Positions 11,461 to 23,352 of a DNA stretch of 64,000 nt are shown one piece after another. Below the pieces are notes generated by a model. That model made no database searches and had not been told where the DNA came from. It worked only from the letters and a program-made list of their open reading frames with translations. Every line of letters starts with the position of its first letter. The stretch's first letter is position 1. This DNA comes from Alisma plantago-aquatica (Eukaryota > Streptophyta > Magnoliopsida > Alismatales > Alismataceae): assembly GCA_963693085.1 (NCBI GenBank), contig OY856409.1, positions 661,663,591-661,727,590 on the forward strand. Reading direction: 5' to 3'. The position numbers were made by a program, and so were the translations under genes.

Positions 11461-12705
11461 GTCTCTATGTTTCCTGATCTATGATTGGTGGTGTTTTAAT
11501 TAAGCAACCCTAATTCGTTAATGCTTGGTTACACATGATCAAATAGTCTTACCTTTGCCCTCAAATGCATAACAAGCCTAAGGTTTTTATAAAGTGATGA
11601 TTGGTAATGTTATTTCAAATATTCTCAATGAAGGTAAAACTAATACAAGTAAGTGATGATGGTACATATCTTCTTATGTAATTAGTATGATGTTCGTATA
11701 GGGAATGATGTGATGGTATTAATGACTTTTGGGCCTAGTTGAGCCTCTAGTGAGGTGTTATCCTCTTCATGATGTGACAAGGATTTGATCCTATGATGGT
11801 ATAATGATGAGTATGATCTCATGTATGACAATGAAATAGTACCATGTGATGATGTGATAAACATTATATCTCATACATTTTATATCTTCTGAAGTTGCAA
11901 TCTACCCATGTTTTATAGAACTCTTTTAGGGTTTGAATGTAACTTGTTTAATTCAGTCTTAACTCACCCAATTGGAATTAACTAATCAAGTGAAACCCTA
12001 ATCATGGAGTGTCCTATGTCATGGAACCATTCCAGTGTCAGGACTTGCTGGATGGGGAAATGAGTATTCCTAAGGGAAGCTTTGAGGGCATACTTTTGAG
12101 TATGTGAGGTTCAAGTAACTGTGTGTCCTTAACATCCCAATCCCAAGGTTTTGAGGATGGATGTAGTCATACCTTAATAGGATAACGACAATGGTCATAT
12201 CTTAGGTTTTTGTATATGTGATGTGATTGAGGACATCTGCGATTGTACCTTGGATGCTAGGGTTTGAATACCCACTTTCACTATTTTTGTGGCTTTTATA
12301 AGCATGGACTAGGTTGTTTCACTAGTACCGTGACCCTATAAGGGAGAACTAGGCTGTTTCACTAGTGTCACAATCTGTACCAAGGCGGACTAGGATGTTT
12401 TGTAGCCTAACCTTATGCGTCACTGTGGCAGATCCGTACTGATCGGGGGATGATGAGATCTTAGGATTCCATCACTCCTTGATCTTGTATGGAATTGATT
12501 GTGACCAAGCAGTGGTCAGTTGAACTTTGAGTGGTATGACTCAAACTCATAGGCTTAATAAAAGACATAATTCATCCATGTAGTATATCTGTTAGGGTTA
12601 TACATAGCAGTTCACATAGGATGATATCCCTTGTTTGCTCATTCTATATATAAATATTGTATAATGCAACATATAAGGTAGCCATGCTTATGATGTTAGA
12701 TACTC

Positions 12706-12900
12706 ATGCTAATAGATATACTCATGTTGATATCTAGGCTTATGCTTTTAGACTTGCTTACGTTGTTAGTCATGCCTATGTTGTTAGCTATGTTATTGCT
12801 ATTAGACTCTCTTATGAAGTTAGATACACTTATAATGTTAGCCCTACTAATGATGTCAACTATGTTTATGATGATAGTCATGAATTATGATTATAGTTAT
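12706..12900 (+). repeat. 18-bp tandem repeat inside the A1 3' LTR
   Basis: It is the counterpart of the block at 1512-1700, with a few units lost or altered. The open frames across it on both strands come from the 18-bp period and not from a coding constraint. Confidence 0.7.
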
Positions 12901-13571
12901 GCCCATGATGTTAACTACACCTGATCTCTTGAGAATATTGTTAACCTTCTATGCTACAAATAAGATTCTAATTAGAATTACCCTTAAAAGAAGTTTTATA
13001 TATCTACTATTTCAATTTTGTTATGTAATTTGCTCCATCTATTTAATTACTGAACTCAATGTAATCAATAAGCATTGTTGAGAGTTATATCTCTCATTGG
13101 GATATGGGTCTCACCTCATTGGTCACTACATCTTTTTAGGTGATCCACAGTAGTGACACCAAACCCGTAGCTGTGAGGAAGAGATATGGTGATTGACGTT
13201 AGTGAAGGTTTTTTTAGATGTCTAGTGTGTCCTAGAGTCCCTGTACTCTTAGGTTTGGGTCAGAAAGTTTGTATATGATGTTTTCAATCGACTTGAGTTT
13301 TTGGTAGAATTCTATTACTTGTACATGTGGTATATGCAGATCACATTCTTCTCTCTATATATGTTGTGGTTGAGGCCACAAATTAATTGTACAAGATACT
13401 TGGTATGATATATGAATACAAGTAAGATGTTGGGATCCTATGTAAATGTTCTTGATTATGTTGGTCAAATAAATTAGTTTTAAGTATTCCCTTTTTATAC
13501 TATGTGGTTAATTAGTAATCGGTTGTGTTTTGAGTTTTAAGTAATCTCATTTAGTGTGACATGTTCTTTTA

Positions 13572-13887
13572 GGTTTATTCGATGGTTTTATATGCTCTAT
13601 CAAATGATGGTTTTACTTGATGTTGTAGATCTATTTTCCACCTAGTGTTGACAACTCGGCTTCACTCATTTCACACATGATGTACTAACTGTGTTATGAA
13701 TCAATGGACTTACTGGTTTCATGGTTTCATGGTTCACAACCAATGGTTTCACTAGTTGCATGATCCAATGGCCTTCATAGTGTCAAAATCTGATGGTTCA
13801 CCTGGTTGTCCCCAACCTATGGTCTATCTAGGTTAAGATCCGATGGTACCTATGAATTCAAGATCCTATGGCCTCACTAGGACTTAT
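13572..13887 (+). mobile_element. A3 5' LTR, piece 1 (array region)
   Basis: This stretch starts abruptly after the end of A1 and continues after solo LTR F at 15361. It consists of degenerate units with cores like GATCCGATGGTTTCACTAG spaced about 30-40 bp. It lies where A1 and H carry their GGTCGATGAG arrays, just upstream of the conserved part of the LTR that begins near 15640. The earlier part of this LTR, with the promoter, should lie left of A1, outside the window. Confidence 0.7.
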
Positions 13888-14668
13888 TGTTGGATCTAGG
13901 GCTCTAGACCCGGGGGGGGGGGTTGAACATAGCCTCAAAATTCTCACAAGAATAGTTAGACCTTCAAATTATGTCAATTTAAAACCAAATGCGTAATAAA
14001 AATTTGAAGTCCTATCTGAGCAAGCATAACAAGGATGAGAGAGATTGAAACATACACTTGGACAAGGTAGTTAGAGTGGTTCCAAACTCCAAACTAGGAT
14101 ACCATCAATCGACTACCTAGAGAGGTCAACCTCTAGGACTTTGCAACCCATGTATACTTATATTCCATCATAAGAGATACAAGGAGACCACCATACATGA
14201 AATGACTTACCTATTCAACATAAGAGTCTTTCACCTACACAAGGACTTACCCACTTGATCAAGATGTCTTTAGCCTTCAACAAGGACTTACCCACACTTG
14301 CATCAAGTCTTTGGCCTTGAAGGAATTACCCACTCTTCTTGAATCTTCTCCTTTCCCTTCTCCTTCACGTGGAGAAGTTCTTCACACCTTCTTCAACCTT
14401 GAAGAAGAACAACAACTTCACCTTCACTCGAAGAAGCTCACTTCAACCTTTGCTCTTTGAGAAAGTAGATTGGGAAGATGGAAGGAATGGGAGATTTACA
14501 AGACAACATGGAGGTAGATCTCTTACAACATGCCTAACTCACTCATAATCACAAAATGCTATGTAAATGAGAGAGATAAAGGGGCTCAAAGGGTTGCAAC
14601 ACACTCAACTATAGCAAGGACCATGGATAGCATGAATGAGAAAACTTGGAATGAACTCCAAGGGGTCC

Positions 14669-14677
14669 TATTTATAG
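14669..14677 (+). promoter_or_regulatory. Candidate TATA box of LTR F
   Basis: TATTTATAG lies between GGGGTCC and CTGGGGG. No other good TATA candidate was noticed in this LTR. The CGGTCGAG cluster begins about 165 bp downstream. Confidence 0.45.
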
Positions 14678-14834
14678 CTGGGGGTGTTACTTTGAGTGTG
14701 GGATCACTTAAGAAGGAACAATATACATTTTACAACTTGCAACAGATCAATTTTCGTTTCTAACAACTCTGCAATGGTTGGAATCACTTATCTGTGTTTT
14801 TTGGAAAATACATTTGGTGGGTTTCAATAAAGAT

Positions 14835-15035
14835 AACTCGACCGATCCACTAACTAACAAAGCTAATTTTCAAACAATCGGTCGAGTTTGTCCTGGAAAA
14901 CTCAATTAATGAGTCAAAATCAGTTTTGGTCAGTGAGTCGGTCGGTCGAGTTATGTGAGTGTACAACTCAACCGATTGATCCATTTCCAAAAATGCATCA
15001 CCAATCGGTCGAGATTTAAACTGGACCGACAGAGT
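14835..15035 (+). repeat. Cluster of inverted CTCGACCGATTG / CAATCGGTCGAG motifs in F
   Basis: At least six copies (near 14837, 14876, 14938, 14967, 15002 and 15020) occur in alternating orientation with uneven spacing, so neighbouring copies could pair as hairpins. The core is related to the CCGATCGG palindrome of element D, but the 21-bp phasing seen there is absent. Confidence 0.6.
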
Positions 15036-15360
15036 TGCTGTGACAAAGTTTTCAAAATGGTTTTAGAGTGACCAAATGTTAGAATTAAGTGTCCCTAATT
15101 TGTTCTCATCTTAGTTACGAGTCATATCATAAATACAAGTGATTACAAAATTAATCTAAGGTGATTTGGAGTGATTTCCTAAATCACACACTTGCATAGC
15201 TTTTGACTTGAACTTGGACAAGTAGGGCTGGTGTAAATTGATCCTTTTCATATAGCTAAAGCTTGGAATCAATCTTAAACAAACATAAGATACATGTGAA
15301 TGGAATGGTTAAGTCATTATCAAAATATGGACAATGTATAACTCTCAAGTCAACACTTAT

Positions 15361-16107
15361 GATTCGATGGATCTTCTAGGTGTATGATCTGATGGCTATC
15401 CTAGCCTTATTAAAGGATGGTTTCTCTAGTTGTTGATCCAATGGTTTTGGTTTGATGATACAATTTGATGGTTTTGTCTACCTAACATCCAATGATCTTG
15501 TTGGAGGTTTCATGATTTGATGGTATTGCTTTGACTTGAATGCGTCCAAGATTCGATGGGATTCTAGGTGTGAAGGGTGTGCTTTGACCTAAGTAAGTGT
15601 ATGAACTGATGGTTAGTTTTAAATTTTGATTTGTGACATCAAACCCAATCTACCTTGTTGAACCTAACCCTAATGTAATTAAATGATGATGGTTAATCAT
15701 ACTTAGCTTCCTTGCATGTTGTTATAATGAAGGAATACAATCATAATGTGGTGGTAACCCTAATATGTTAATCTGTGAACATCATAGCTCTTTAATGCAA
15801 AATTATGTCGAACTTGTGTATCAAGCAAGGTGGTGGTTTGTTGAACCTGTTATAAGGTGTGGAAAGACAATGATGTTCGTGTAGGAGATATGTGAGTAGC
15901 CTTAATGACCATGGGGCATGGTTTGAGCCCTTACGGAGTTGTTCTCCTCGTCATGATGAGACAAGGATTTGTATCTTGTGATGATGTGATAAGGAATGTA
16001 TCTCATACATTTTATATCATCTACAGTTATGACATACCCATGTTTTTTGTAGAACTCTTTTAGGGTTTGTATGTAACTTGATTGATGCATCCTTAACTCA
16101 CCCAATT
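15361..16107 (+). mobile_element. A3 5' LTR, piece 2
   Basis: The array region continues to about 15640. Sequence aligning with A1 positions 280-790 follows, with its AACCCTAA motifs and the TTTTAGGGTTTGTATGTAACTTG block at about 16052-16075. It breaks at B, whose target duplication CAATT is at 16103-16107. Confidence 0.8.
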
Positions 16108-17930
16108 TGTGAGAACCCGTTACACTAAACGAGATTACTCAAAACATAAAACACAATCAATAACTAATTAATCACATAACCAAAAATATGGATAAATTAA
16201 AACTGATTTCAACATCAACACCCACTCAAAAACATTTGCATAAGAGCCCAACATCTTTCTTGTATCCATACTATGCCAAGAATTTCATACAAATTGTTTG
16301 ATCATCTTAGCCACAACATATATATACAGGAGAACAATAATCATATGTGCCACACAAACAATCATTAATATGCTAACAAAAGTCCAATTTATTTCAATAC
16401 CATATACAAACTTTTCCTATCTAGACCTGAGAGTACAAGGACGACTCTAGGATACACTAGACATCTAATCAACTTTATCAAAGATTCATTACTATAGCTC
16501 CTCTTTGCTGCCACATGTTTATTTTTGTCACTTCCAATTACCTAAAAAAATGTTGCGAACCATAAGGGTGAGACCCATGTCCTAGCAAGAGATATAACCT
16601 CCAACAACATTTATTGATTACAACATTTTTAAGTAATTAAATAGTTAAGCAGTTTAATCAGATATAACAAATATCATCAGTAGTACTAATGATTGACAAA
16701 ATACATAAAGGAGCAGATAATAACTATCATTATTAGCCATACTATCATCCTTTATCTTGTTGACAATATAAGAAATATAGTAGCATATGCATATCTAGCA
16801 TCATGAGCAAGTCTAGTAACATAGCATAGCTAACAACATGAGCATATATAATTGGTTGAACATATCAACATCATAAGAAAATCTAAAAACATAAGCACAA
16901 CTATCTGGATAAGCATGATTAGCAGTATATGCATCTCTAGTTACAAAGGCAGGGCTAGCATGCTAAACATAACTAACAACATGAGATAGCTAGCATCATG
17001 ATTATAATCAGCAGTAGCAATATAGTTATCAACACAAGCATATCTATTGTATGTACGCATCTACAATCTTAAGAATATCCACAACATAAGTGTATCTACT
17101 ATCTCTTAATTGCACTAAGCATCATCTTTATGTAAAGATAACAAACAAGGGTTATCATTCAATGTGAAACATTGTGTATAACCCTAAACAAATATGCTAC
17201 ACGACCATATTACATCTTTTATTATGCCCTGGGGAATTCGAATCGTACCATTCAAAGTCCAACCAACCCCTGCAAAGGGCTATTCAGTTCTATACAAGAT
17301 CTAGGAGTGTCAGTATCCTAAGATCTCTTCCCCTCGGTCAATACGAGTAAAAAGGCAGTGACATATAAGTCAAAGCTGCCACCACAATGACATATAGTCA
17401 AGCTGCTAACCACTAGTCCACCCTTGGTACAGGTCATGACACTAGAAACTAGGGTATTCAAACCCAATCACTGAGGTACAACTGCAGTTGTCCTCTAATG
17501 ACATCATGTTATAATCATCGAGACACGACCCCAACCATTCTCAATCACATCAGATGTATGAGGCATGACCATAGCCAACCTCCACAATCTGCATTGTGGA
17601 TGACAAGGATATATCCTTAACCTGCCACCCCCACATACTTAACAGTATGCGCTCTGAGTTCCCCCTAGGAATACTCGTTTCACCATCCAGCAAGTTCTAA
17701 CACTGAAGATGGCTCTACGACACAAGGCACTACATGATTAGAGTTGCACTTGATTAGTTATGCCAATTGGGTAAATTAAGGTTGCATCAAACAAGTGGAC
17801 ATACAAACCCTAATTAACTTCTAGCAATCATATAAATATCAAGACTTTGAAAATATATAAAACGTGTGAATTCTCATCTCATCATCACATGGTACTATTC
17901 ACTTGCCATTCTTGAGACCACAATATTCAT

Positions 17931-18164
17931 CATACTATCACAAGATATAAATCCTTTTCAAAATATTACAGGGTATCAACCCTTATCAACATAAGAGGAT
18001 TACACCTCATTTAGGGCTCAACCATGCCCTAAGGTCATTAAGACCATCATACTATCACAAAATATGAATCGTTTTCACAATATCACAGGGTATCAACCCT
18101 TATCAACACAAGAGGATTACACCTCATTTAGGGCTCAACCATGCCCAAAGGTCATTAAGACTAT
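17931..18164 (-). repeat. 117-bp tandem duplication in the B 3' LTR
   Basis: Two adjacent copies begin at 17931 and 18048 with CATACTATCA and run through the GGGTATCAACCCTTATCAAC and CAACCATGCCC blocks. The same duplication with the same period is in the right LTR at 25179-25412, so it was present before B inserted. Confidence 0.85.
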
Positions 18165-18949
18165 CATACTATTCCCTAAAAAAGCATCATTATCTTTGCA
18201 TGCCTTATAACAAGGCTCAACAACATCACTTACATATAATGCACCAGATCAACACAATATTGCATTAATGAGCTAGAAGATATTCATAAAAAATCATAGC
18301 AAGGTTATATTAACATTAAGAATATTCCTTTATTACATCAACATGCAAGGAATCTAGATATGATTAACTCTCATCATATTCATAATGCACATGTTTAGCA
18401 TAAGAAAGTATCAACCATGTGGCTATGATAACCACCAATTAACATATCAATGTTATGATCATATTAAGGAGGCTATTCCACCATCATTCCATCATATAAG
18501 AATGTTAAACATGAATACTCATCTTTATCTATTTGAATTAGAGTTATATTCACAAGATAAATTATACTAATGTTACTAATTAACACTCATACCCAAACAC
18601 TAACTCACGACATCCCCATTGGATCATGGATGCATAAGGTGAAGCATAACCATCACATTACATACTATTCCCAAGTAAGATCCCACATATAAATCTAAGT
18701 GTAACCATCAAGTTATAGCATACTAGGGTTTCAACAAAAGCAACAAAGTACTCCATGATTGTATTAGTCATTCAAGGACTATTCATACCAAATACCATCA
18801 TATAGTTATATTAAAGCTAGGTATAACAAGCTATACCTCTTTAGGGTTAAATATCAACACAATATGATTATCATCCCTTCTATTCATATGAGTGAATATG
18901 TAAGACTACCTTATTAAGGGTAACCGTCCATTTGTTCCATCATCAACCC

Positions 18950-19800
18950 ATATCACCATACCACAATGTCACCCTGAACCATTGGATGTTTAAAAGGTAA
19001 GACCATTGGTTGTTCACAAAAGAAAACACCTTGGATAAACCACCTATGAAGTCCTTGAGTTGTGGTCTAGAAAGAGTTACCATTTAACCCTAGACATCCC
19101 TTTATTAACAACACAAAAAGTTCCATTGAGAGTAGGGTAAAATCCACAATCGACTGTTCATTTAAAACAAGCCATCCATTGTCAACAAGTAAGCTCCTTA
19201 ACTTGATCATATAAAGGAAACCATCTAAATCACATTATTAGTACCAAAATATTACATTAGACATCATTCCACTTTCTTGGAGGAATAACCATTAGATCTT
19301 TACCATTGGGACAAGTTCATATGTTAAAACCATCAATTACAGAATAGGTCCGACCATTGCATCAAGTGACCCAAGATACCATTGGTCTAAGGCTTAATTG
19401 ATGCTACAACTACAATGCTTAACTCACAGTAGGTTGTAGAGACCCGATCCACCATCATTAGTGATCATTAAATCACCATAGGTTGTTAGATCAACACTAT
19501 ATTCATTAATCAACATCAAATATTAAGCTAATGTCATCATTGATTGATAACATCGGTAGTGTACTTAATGGTTGACCATTAAACTTCTAATTGATCCAAA
19601 ACATGACCTAAGGGGGTGACCATAGGTTCTCACCATCATCTGACACCTTTGATCTTGACCATTAGTTATCATGAAGATAACACCATAGGGTTGTTGCAAT
19701 GGTACCATCATCGGGTCATGGGTTTATAGAAGAAATCAGCTTTAATCCCTAAAATTGACCATTGGTTGATAGGTGCTTAACACCATAGGTTGTCAAACCA
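18950..19800 (-). repeat. Degenerate CCAATGGT-type array in the B 3' LTR
   Basis: Cores such as ACCATTGGTT and ACCATAGGTTGT recur every 30-60 bp. They occupy the LTR position of the GGTCGATGAG array in A1 and H. The counterpart in the right LTR is at about 26200-27050. Confidence 0.55.
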
Positions 19801-21006
19801 ACCTGATCAAAGTCATATTATACATTAGGAATAACGTACACATGATCACAGGTTCATCTACAACTGAAATCAGAATAGGGAACATTATAAAAATTGAAAT
19901 CCAAGTCAAGCATAGCTTTTTAGTGCATAAATCATCATTTTCAAGCAAGAACATGGTCTAGAAAGCTTATGATAAGAAATAAACGTGGAGCAAGTAATAA
20001 AACTTGCATCTAATGAGAAGATGAAACCCCACACAGAATAAAACTCAAGTAGGTAGGGTAGAAAATCCAAGAAAAAGTTATGAATTCGTTCATCTAGCAC
20101 CTTTCTTCATCAAATGAGCAAACCCTAAGCATAAGGAGCAAGAAAGGTAGGGTTTTAAAGCTTTAGAGCAATTTATACCATGGAACAGAAAAGTTCTGAC
20201 CTGGAGAAAGGTAGGAAGAAGGATAAAAAAGAAATAAATGGAGGAAAGAAGGTAATACTTACTCTTTTAGGTCAAGATCACTAGAAGGAAGCTTTTTCAA
20301 CCCTAAAATGAAGTCAATTGCAACCCTAGATCCTTTTTCCAAGAAGATCCCCACTTTCTTCTTCCTTGGACAGAAAAATTCACAAAAGAACAGAGGAAGA
20401 ACGAGGTTGGGAGAAGGAGGGATTTGGTGGAGAGAAAATGGTTCGTTTTGGTGCTTAGGGATAAGTATATGAAACATTAAGATAAAGAAAAAGAAAAGGT
20501 TGAAGTTCTAGTATCTATCCAAGTGTCCATGGCCTTAATTTATTAAGAATATACAAGAACATACACAAGCAGATCCCCCACCATCTGTATCGATCTGATT
20601 ATCTTTTCTTTGTAGAATTTCCTAGCCAATCAAATAATTCATTAGTTGATAGCTACTAAAGGTAGCTCATCCATGATGGGGTAAACCCTAAAATATCCTT
20701 GGAGGAAACACCTTTAAAACAAGGTTGAAATAGGCACCCATGGATAAAAATGCTCAATAATGATGAGATAATATCCAAGGATAATATTTAAAGTGATAAA
20801 TTGCAAAGAAAACCTCCCAATTGAGTAAATTGTAGAAAAGTCCAAAATGTGCATAAAATTGCATAACTTGCTCAAATAGTGTCCAAATTGGACCAAATTT
20901 GAAACTTAAGCTTGTATTATGATTTCAAAGCATATAAATGGTTATAAGAATTCAATTATGATAATTAATATTATTCAACTCATTAAGAAAGTTTAGGGGC
21001 CTTATA

Positions 21007-23337
21007 ACTATAAACCCCTAATAGGGATTTTGCCCCCGAAATCCAAGGTAAACAAAGATGGGTACTTCCTTTGCACCTCATCCTATCACCTTCACTTTGT
21101 TACTTGAATATCATGGTAATGTCACATCATTCATACATATCTCCTCTTGGGTCAGCACAAAACCCCCTCACATAAGAAGACATTTACAAATATGGAACAT
21201 AGAAACTTGTTGTGCCGCTTATACAAATCTAATAGTAACTTTCAACTTTAATTCTAGCTATCATCCTAAAATTATATCTATTGTATCAACACATTATTCA
21301 AAAGTCATACTTGCTATATTTTTACCAATCATGGCATGTGTCCCACACCATTCCTTGAAGCATAAAACAGGCAATGTATCCATCCCTTTTTTATACACTG
21401 ACACTAAAACTCTTGTCAGTTCTTTTTCAGCATCAAAAGAAATGCTGACGCTGGCAGCTATCATTCCATACAAGGAAACATCATTCCTAGTCAACCTTGT
21501 TAGGGGTGAAACAACAACACTATCTTCACATAACTAGGATTTACACAACCTACTTAGAAGACATATCATGATCGCATAAAGAAATTTAATCAGCCCCATC
21601 TCACTCTTGTTCAACTTATCTCATAACTATTGCTGCTTCAACAACCCTAAGGTTTTTGAAGAAATATTGATCATATTTTTGACCATATTTGAAATACTTT
21701 GACATGTCATCATTTAAAACTTGATATAACTTGTATGACATGATTGGAACTCTCTGTTCCTCCTATTCATAAATTCTATTTGTACATTGTTTAGTCTAAA
21801 GGACATAACTCTAAACTCATCATGGTCATGTGAATTATGTCATCCAATCTAAATCTTATGCATTGATATTTGATCATAGGTTAATATTAAAGGAACACGT
21901 ATCACATATCTATTGACCAACAAACCATCTATCCTTCATAGTGGTCTTGCCCAACTATCACTAAACCATACACAACATTATAGAATCACTTTTGTTTTTC
22001 TTTCCAAACAACATTTGTAAGATCATCATCAACTCTCTCTCTATCTTTCTATGGGAGATGAATAGTTGGAATGTTCATTTAATAAACATCTCCAAACTTC
22101 ACACATTTCTCATATTGTTGATACATCTTGGATACTAGGATTCATTACCTTGGTATCCACCTCATGTTCTATAAGGAACTCCCATCCTGATCTCATCTAC
22201 TTTTACCAACATAATCAAATCTCAAGACATATAAGAGGAGTCTTCCTAATTATTGGAAGGCTCAAAATAAAATTCATCACAAACTTTATGATCTTGGAAC
22301 CATAGTCCAAGCAACCTTATGCTATAATAAGCTATCCACCCTCATGTTTGCAGCGAATCCACACGTACCAAGTGGCAATGATCCACTTGAAAGTTGTGCC
22401 CTAGAAAGGAAAGACACAAAGGGAAACACACTTCCCACATCATAGAAGAATTTTTCAAGGGTCACTAGCAAAAGGTAACCAATTCTATTTTCATTATGCG
22501 AGTTACAACTTCTTATGTATCATTTTACCCTTCTCATTTTTGGGTTCCTTGCCATTAGCATAGGAATCATCATGATTAACATATCTCATTACTCCTTCCT
22601 TGATGACTATTTATCACACTTGGGTATGTTCTATTATTTTATTATGTTTTTCAACCACTTATCAACAAGTAAATCATCATATTCCACATTTTCTTCATTA
22701 AACATGCACCATCTCCCTTAATGTCTTTCACATGCCATGCTGATTTTTCATTAAAAGTTTCTTACGTACATAGGTTGGTCTGAGATTTACTCAGGTTCCA
22801 CCTTATTCATTTGTCATTGTTCCCATTCATCTTCTCATTTTGTACTTGTTATAGGAGTTCTCTCCATCTTATGTGGATTTCATACCTTTATTCACTTTAT
22901 AAGCATACACTAATCTATCTTTTACTTTATTATGTTCATGAATAACATCATCAAGAACTCCGATTTTTCTTATTTGTATTCATATTTAGATACCATGGTG
23001 TTGTATCTTTCTCTTATAGTTACCAAACATTCAAGTTTTGATAGATAATGATGCAATTCTCATCTTCTTTAAGGTATGATTGAGATACTCACACCATGAT
23101 TTCTTATTCGTTATGCTCTTTAGATTGTCTCAAAATGACTACTTGATCAGAATAATCAGAAAGATAGCAATCTAATAGTTCCATACTTACCTTTCTTCAA
23201 TAATTGAATACCTGGCCAGGGCATCCAAGTACTGAGATTAGGCAATATGCACCATGTTTTTGTTTCATGTTCCTAATTAACTTATACATCATCCCAGTCT
23301 TAAGTCCTAGTGTCCATGTAGACTCATTGAAGCTAAA
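21007..23337 (-). pseudogene. B internal region: remnant pol end and A-rich gag-replacing segment
   Basis: Read on the minus strand, the region starts with the A-rich segment shared with A1 (about 23330 down to 22450). It continues into protease-tail sequence homologous to A1 near 3190-3420 (about 22450-22250). It ends with the chromodomain tail, where an RKYPSLF motif like that of A3 is readable at about 21045-21068. Most RT and integrase sequence is deleted or unrecognisable. The polypurine tract is at 21007-21040. Open frames on the plus strand here, such as 21058-21537, are antisense chance frames. Confidence 0.7.
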
Positions 23338-23349
23338 GCTCTGATACCA
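23338..23349 (-). other. B primer-binding site (initiator tRNA-Met)
   Basis: The minus strand reads TGGTATCAGAGC, a perfect match to the standard plant initiator methionine tRNA site, three bases from the LTR end. It fixes the orientation of B. Confidence 0.9.
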
Positions 23350-23352
23350 ACT

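Larger units (their letters stand above)
10414..13139 (+). other. Candidate intron within the A1 3' LTR
   Basis: The donor-like GTAAGTGAG at 10414 follows a TTTTG exon end, and CATCTTTTTAG ends at 13139. Both sites align with those of H although the sequence between has diverged. The A1 5' LTR keeps the acceptor at 1927; its donor would be left of the window. Confidence 0.4.
9877..13571 (+). mobile_element. A1 3' LTR, remaining piece
   Basis: It continues the LTR that starts at 5601, from the right-hand TTTTG duplication of H to TTCTTTTA at 13571, the counterpart of TTCTTTCA at the end of the 5' LTR. Without H the LTR is about 4.1 kb. It holds a promoter-like region (10140-10203), a CT-rich leader, a donor-like GTAAGTGAG (10414), the array at 10980-11460, the 18-bp repeat and the acceptor at 13139. 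The following GGTTT (13572-13576) is the predicted target duplication of A1; its partner lies left of the window. Confidence 0.8.
13888..15355 (+). mobile_element. Solo LTR F, probably Ty1/copia
   Basis: This 1468-bp unit begins TGTTGGATCT and ends TCAAGTCAACA, with the 5-bp duplication CTTAT at 13883-13887 and 15356-15360. Rejoining the flanks gives continuous A3 array sequence. A run of ten G lies near its start (13912-13922), followed by TTGAA, a layout common in plant copia LTRs. No coding domain or primer-binding site is present. A TATA-like TATTTATAG is at 14669, and CGGTCGAG motifs cluster at 14835-15035. The copia assignment rests on the ends and layout only. Confidence 0.8.
16545..20262 (-). 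other. Candidate intron in the B 3' LTR
   Basis: On the minus strand GTAAGTATT starts at 20262 and a T-rich TTTTTTTAG ends at 16545. These are the same positions relative to LTR landmarks as in H and A1, although the enclosed sequence is over 1 kb longer. In the right LTR the donor has decayed to GTAACA (27509) while the acceptor remains (23785). Confidence 0.4.
16108..21006 (-). mobile_element. B 3' LTR (left copy)
   Basis: It is 4899 bp. On the plus strand it starts TGTGAGAACCCG and ends GGGGCCTTATA, the complement of the family start TGTAAGGCCCC. It includes an 18-bp-type repeat (about 16780-17060), a 117-bp tandem duplication (17931-18164), a short-motif array (about 18950-19800) and splice-like sites at 20262 and 16545 on the minus strand. 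Confidence 0.9.

Noticed and set aside
9877..13571. A separate 5'-truncated retrotransposon LTR
   Set aside because: The TTTTG duplication around H shows that it is the continuation of the A1 3' LTR that begins at 5601.
21058..21537. 159-codon open frame on the plus strand
   Set aside because: It is antisense to the remnant chromodomain end of B pol, has no domain and no counterpart in A1.
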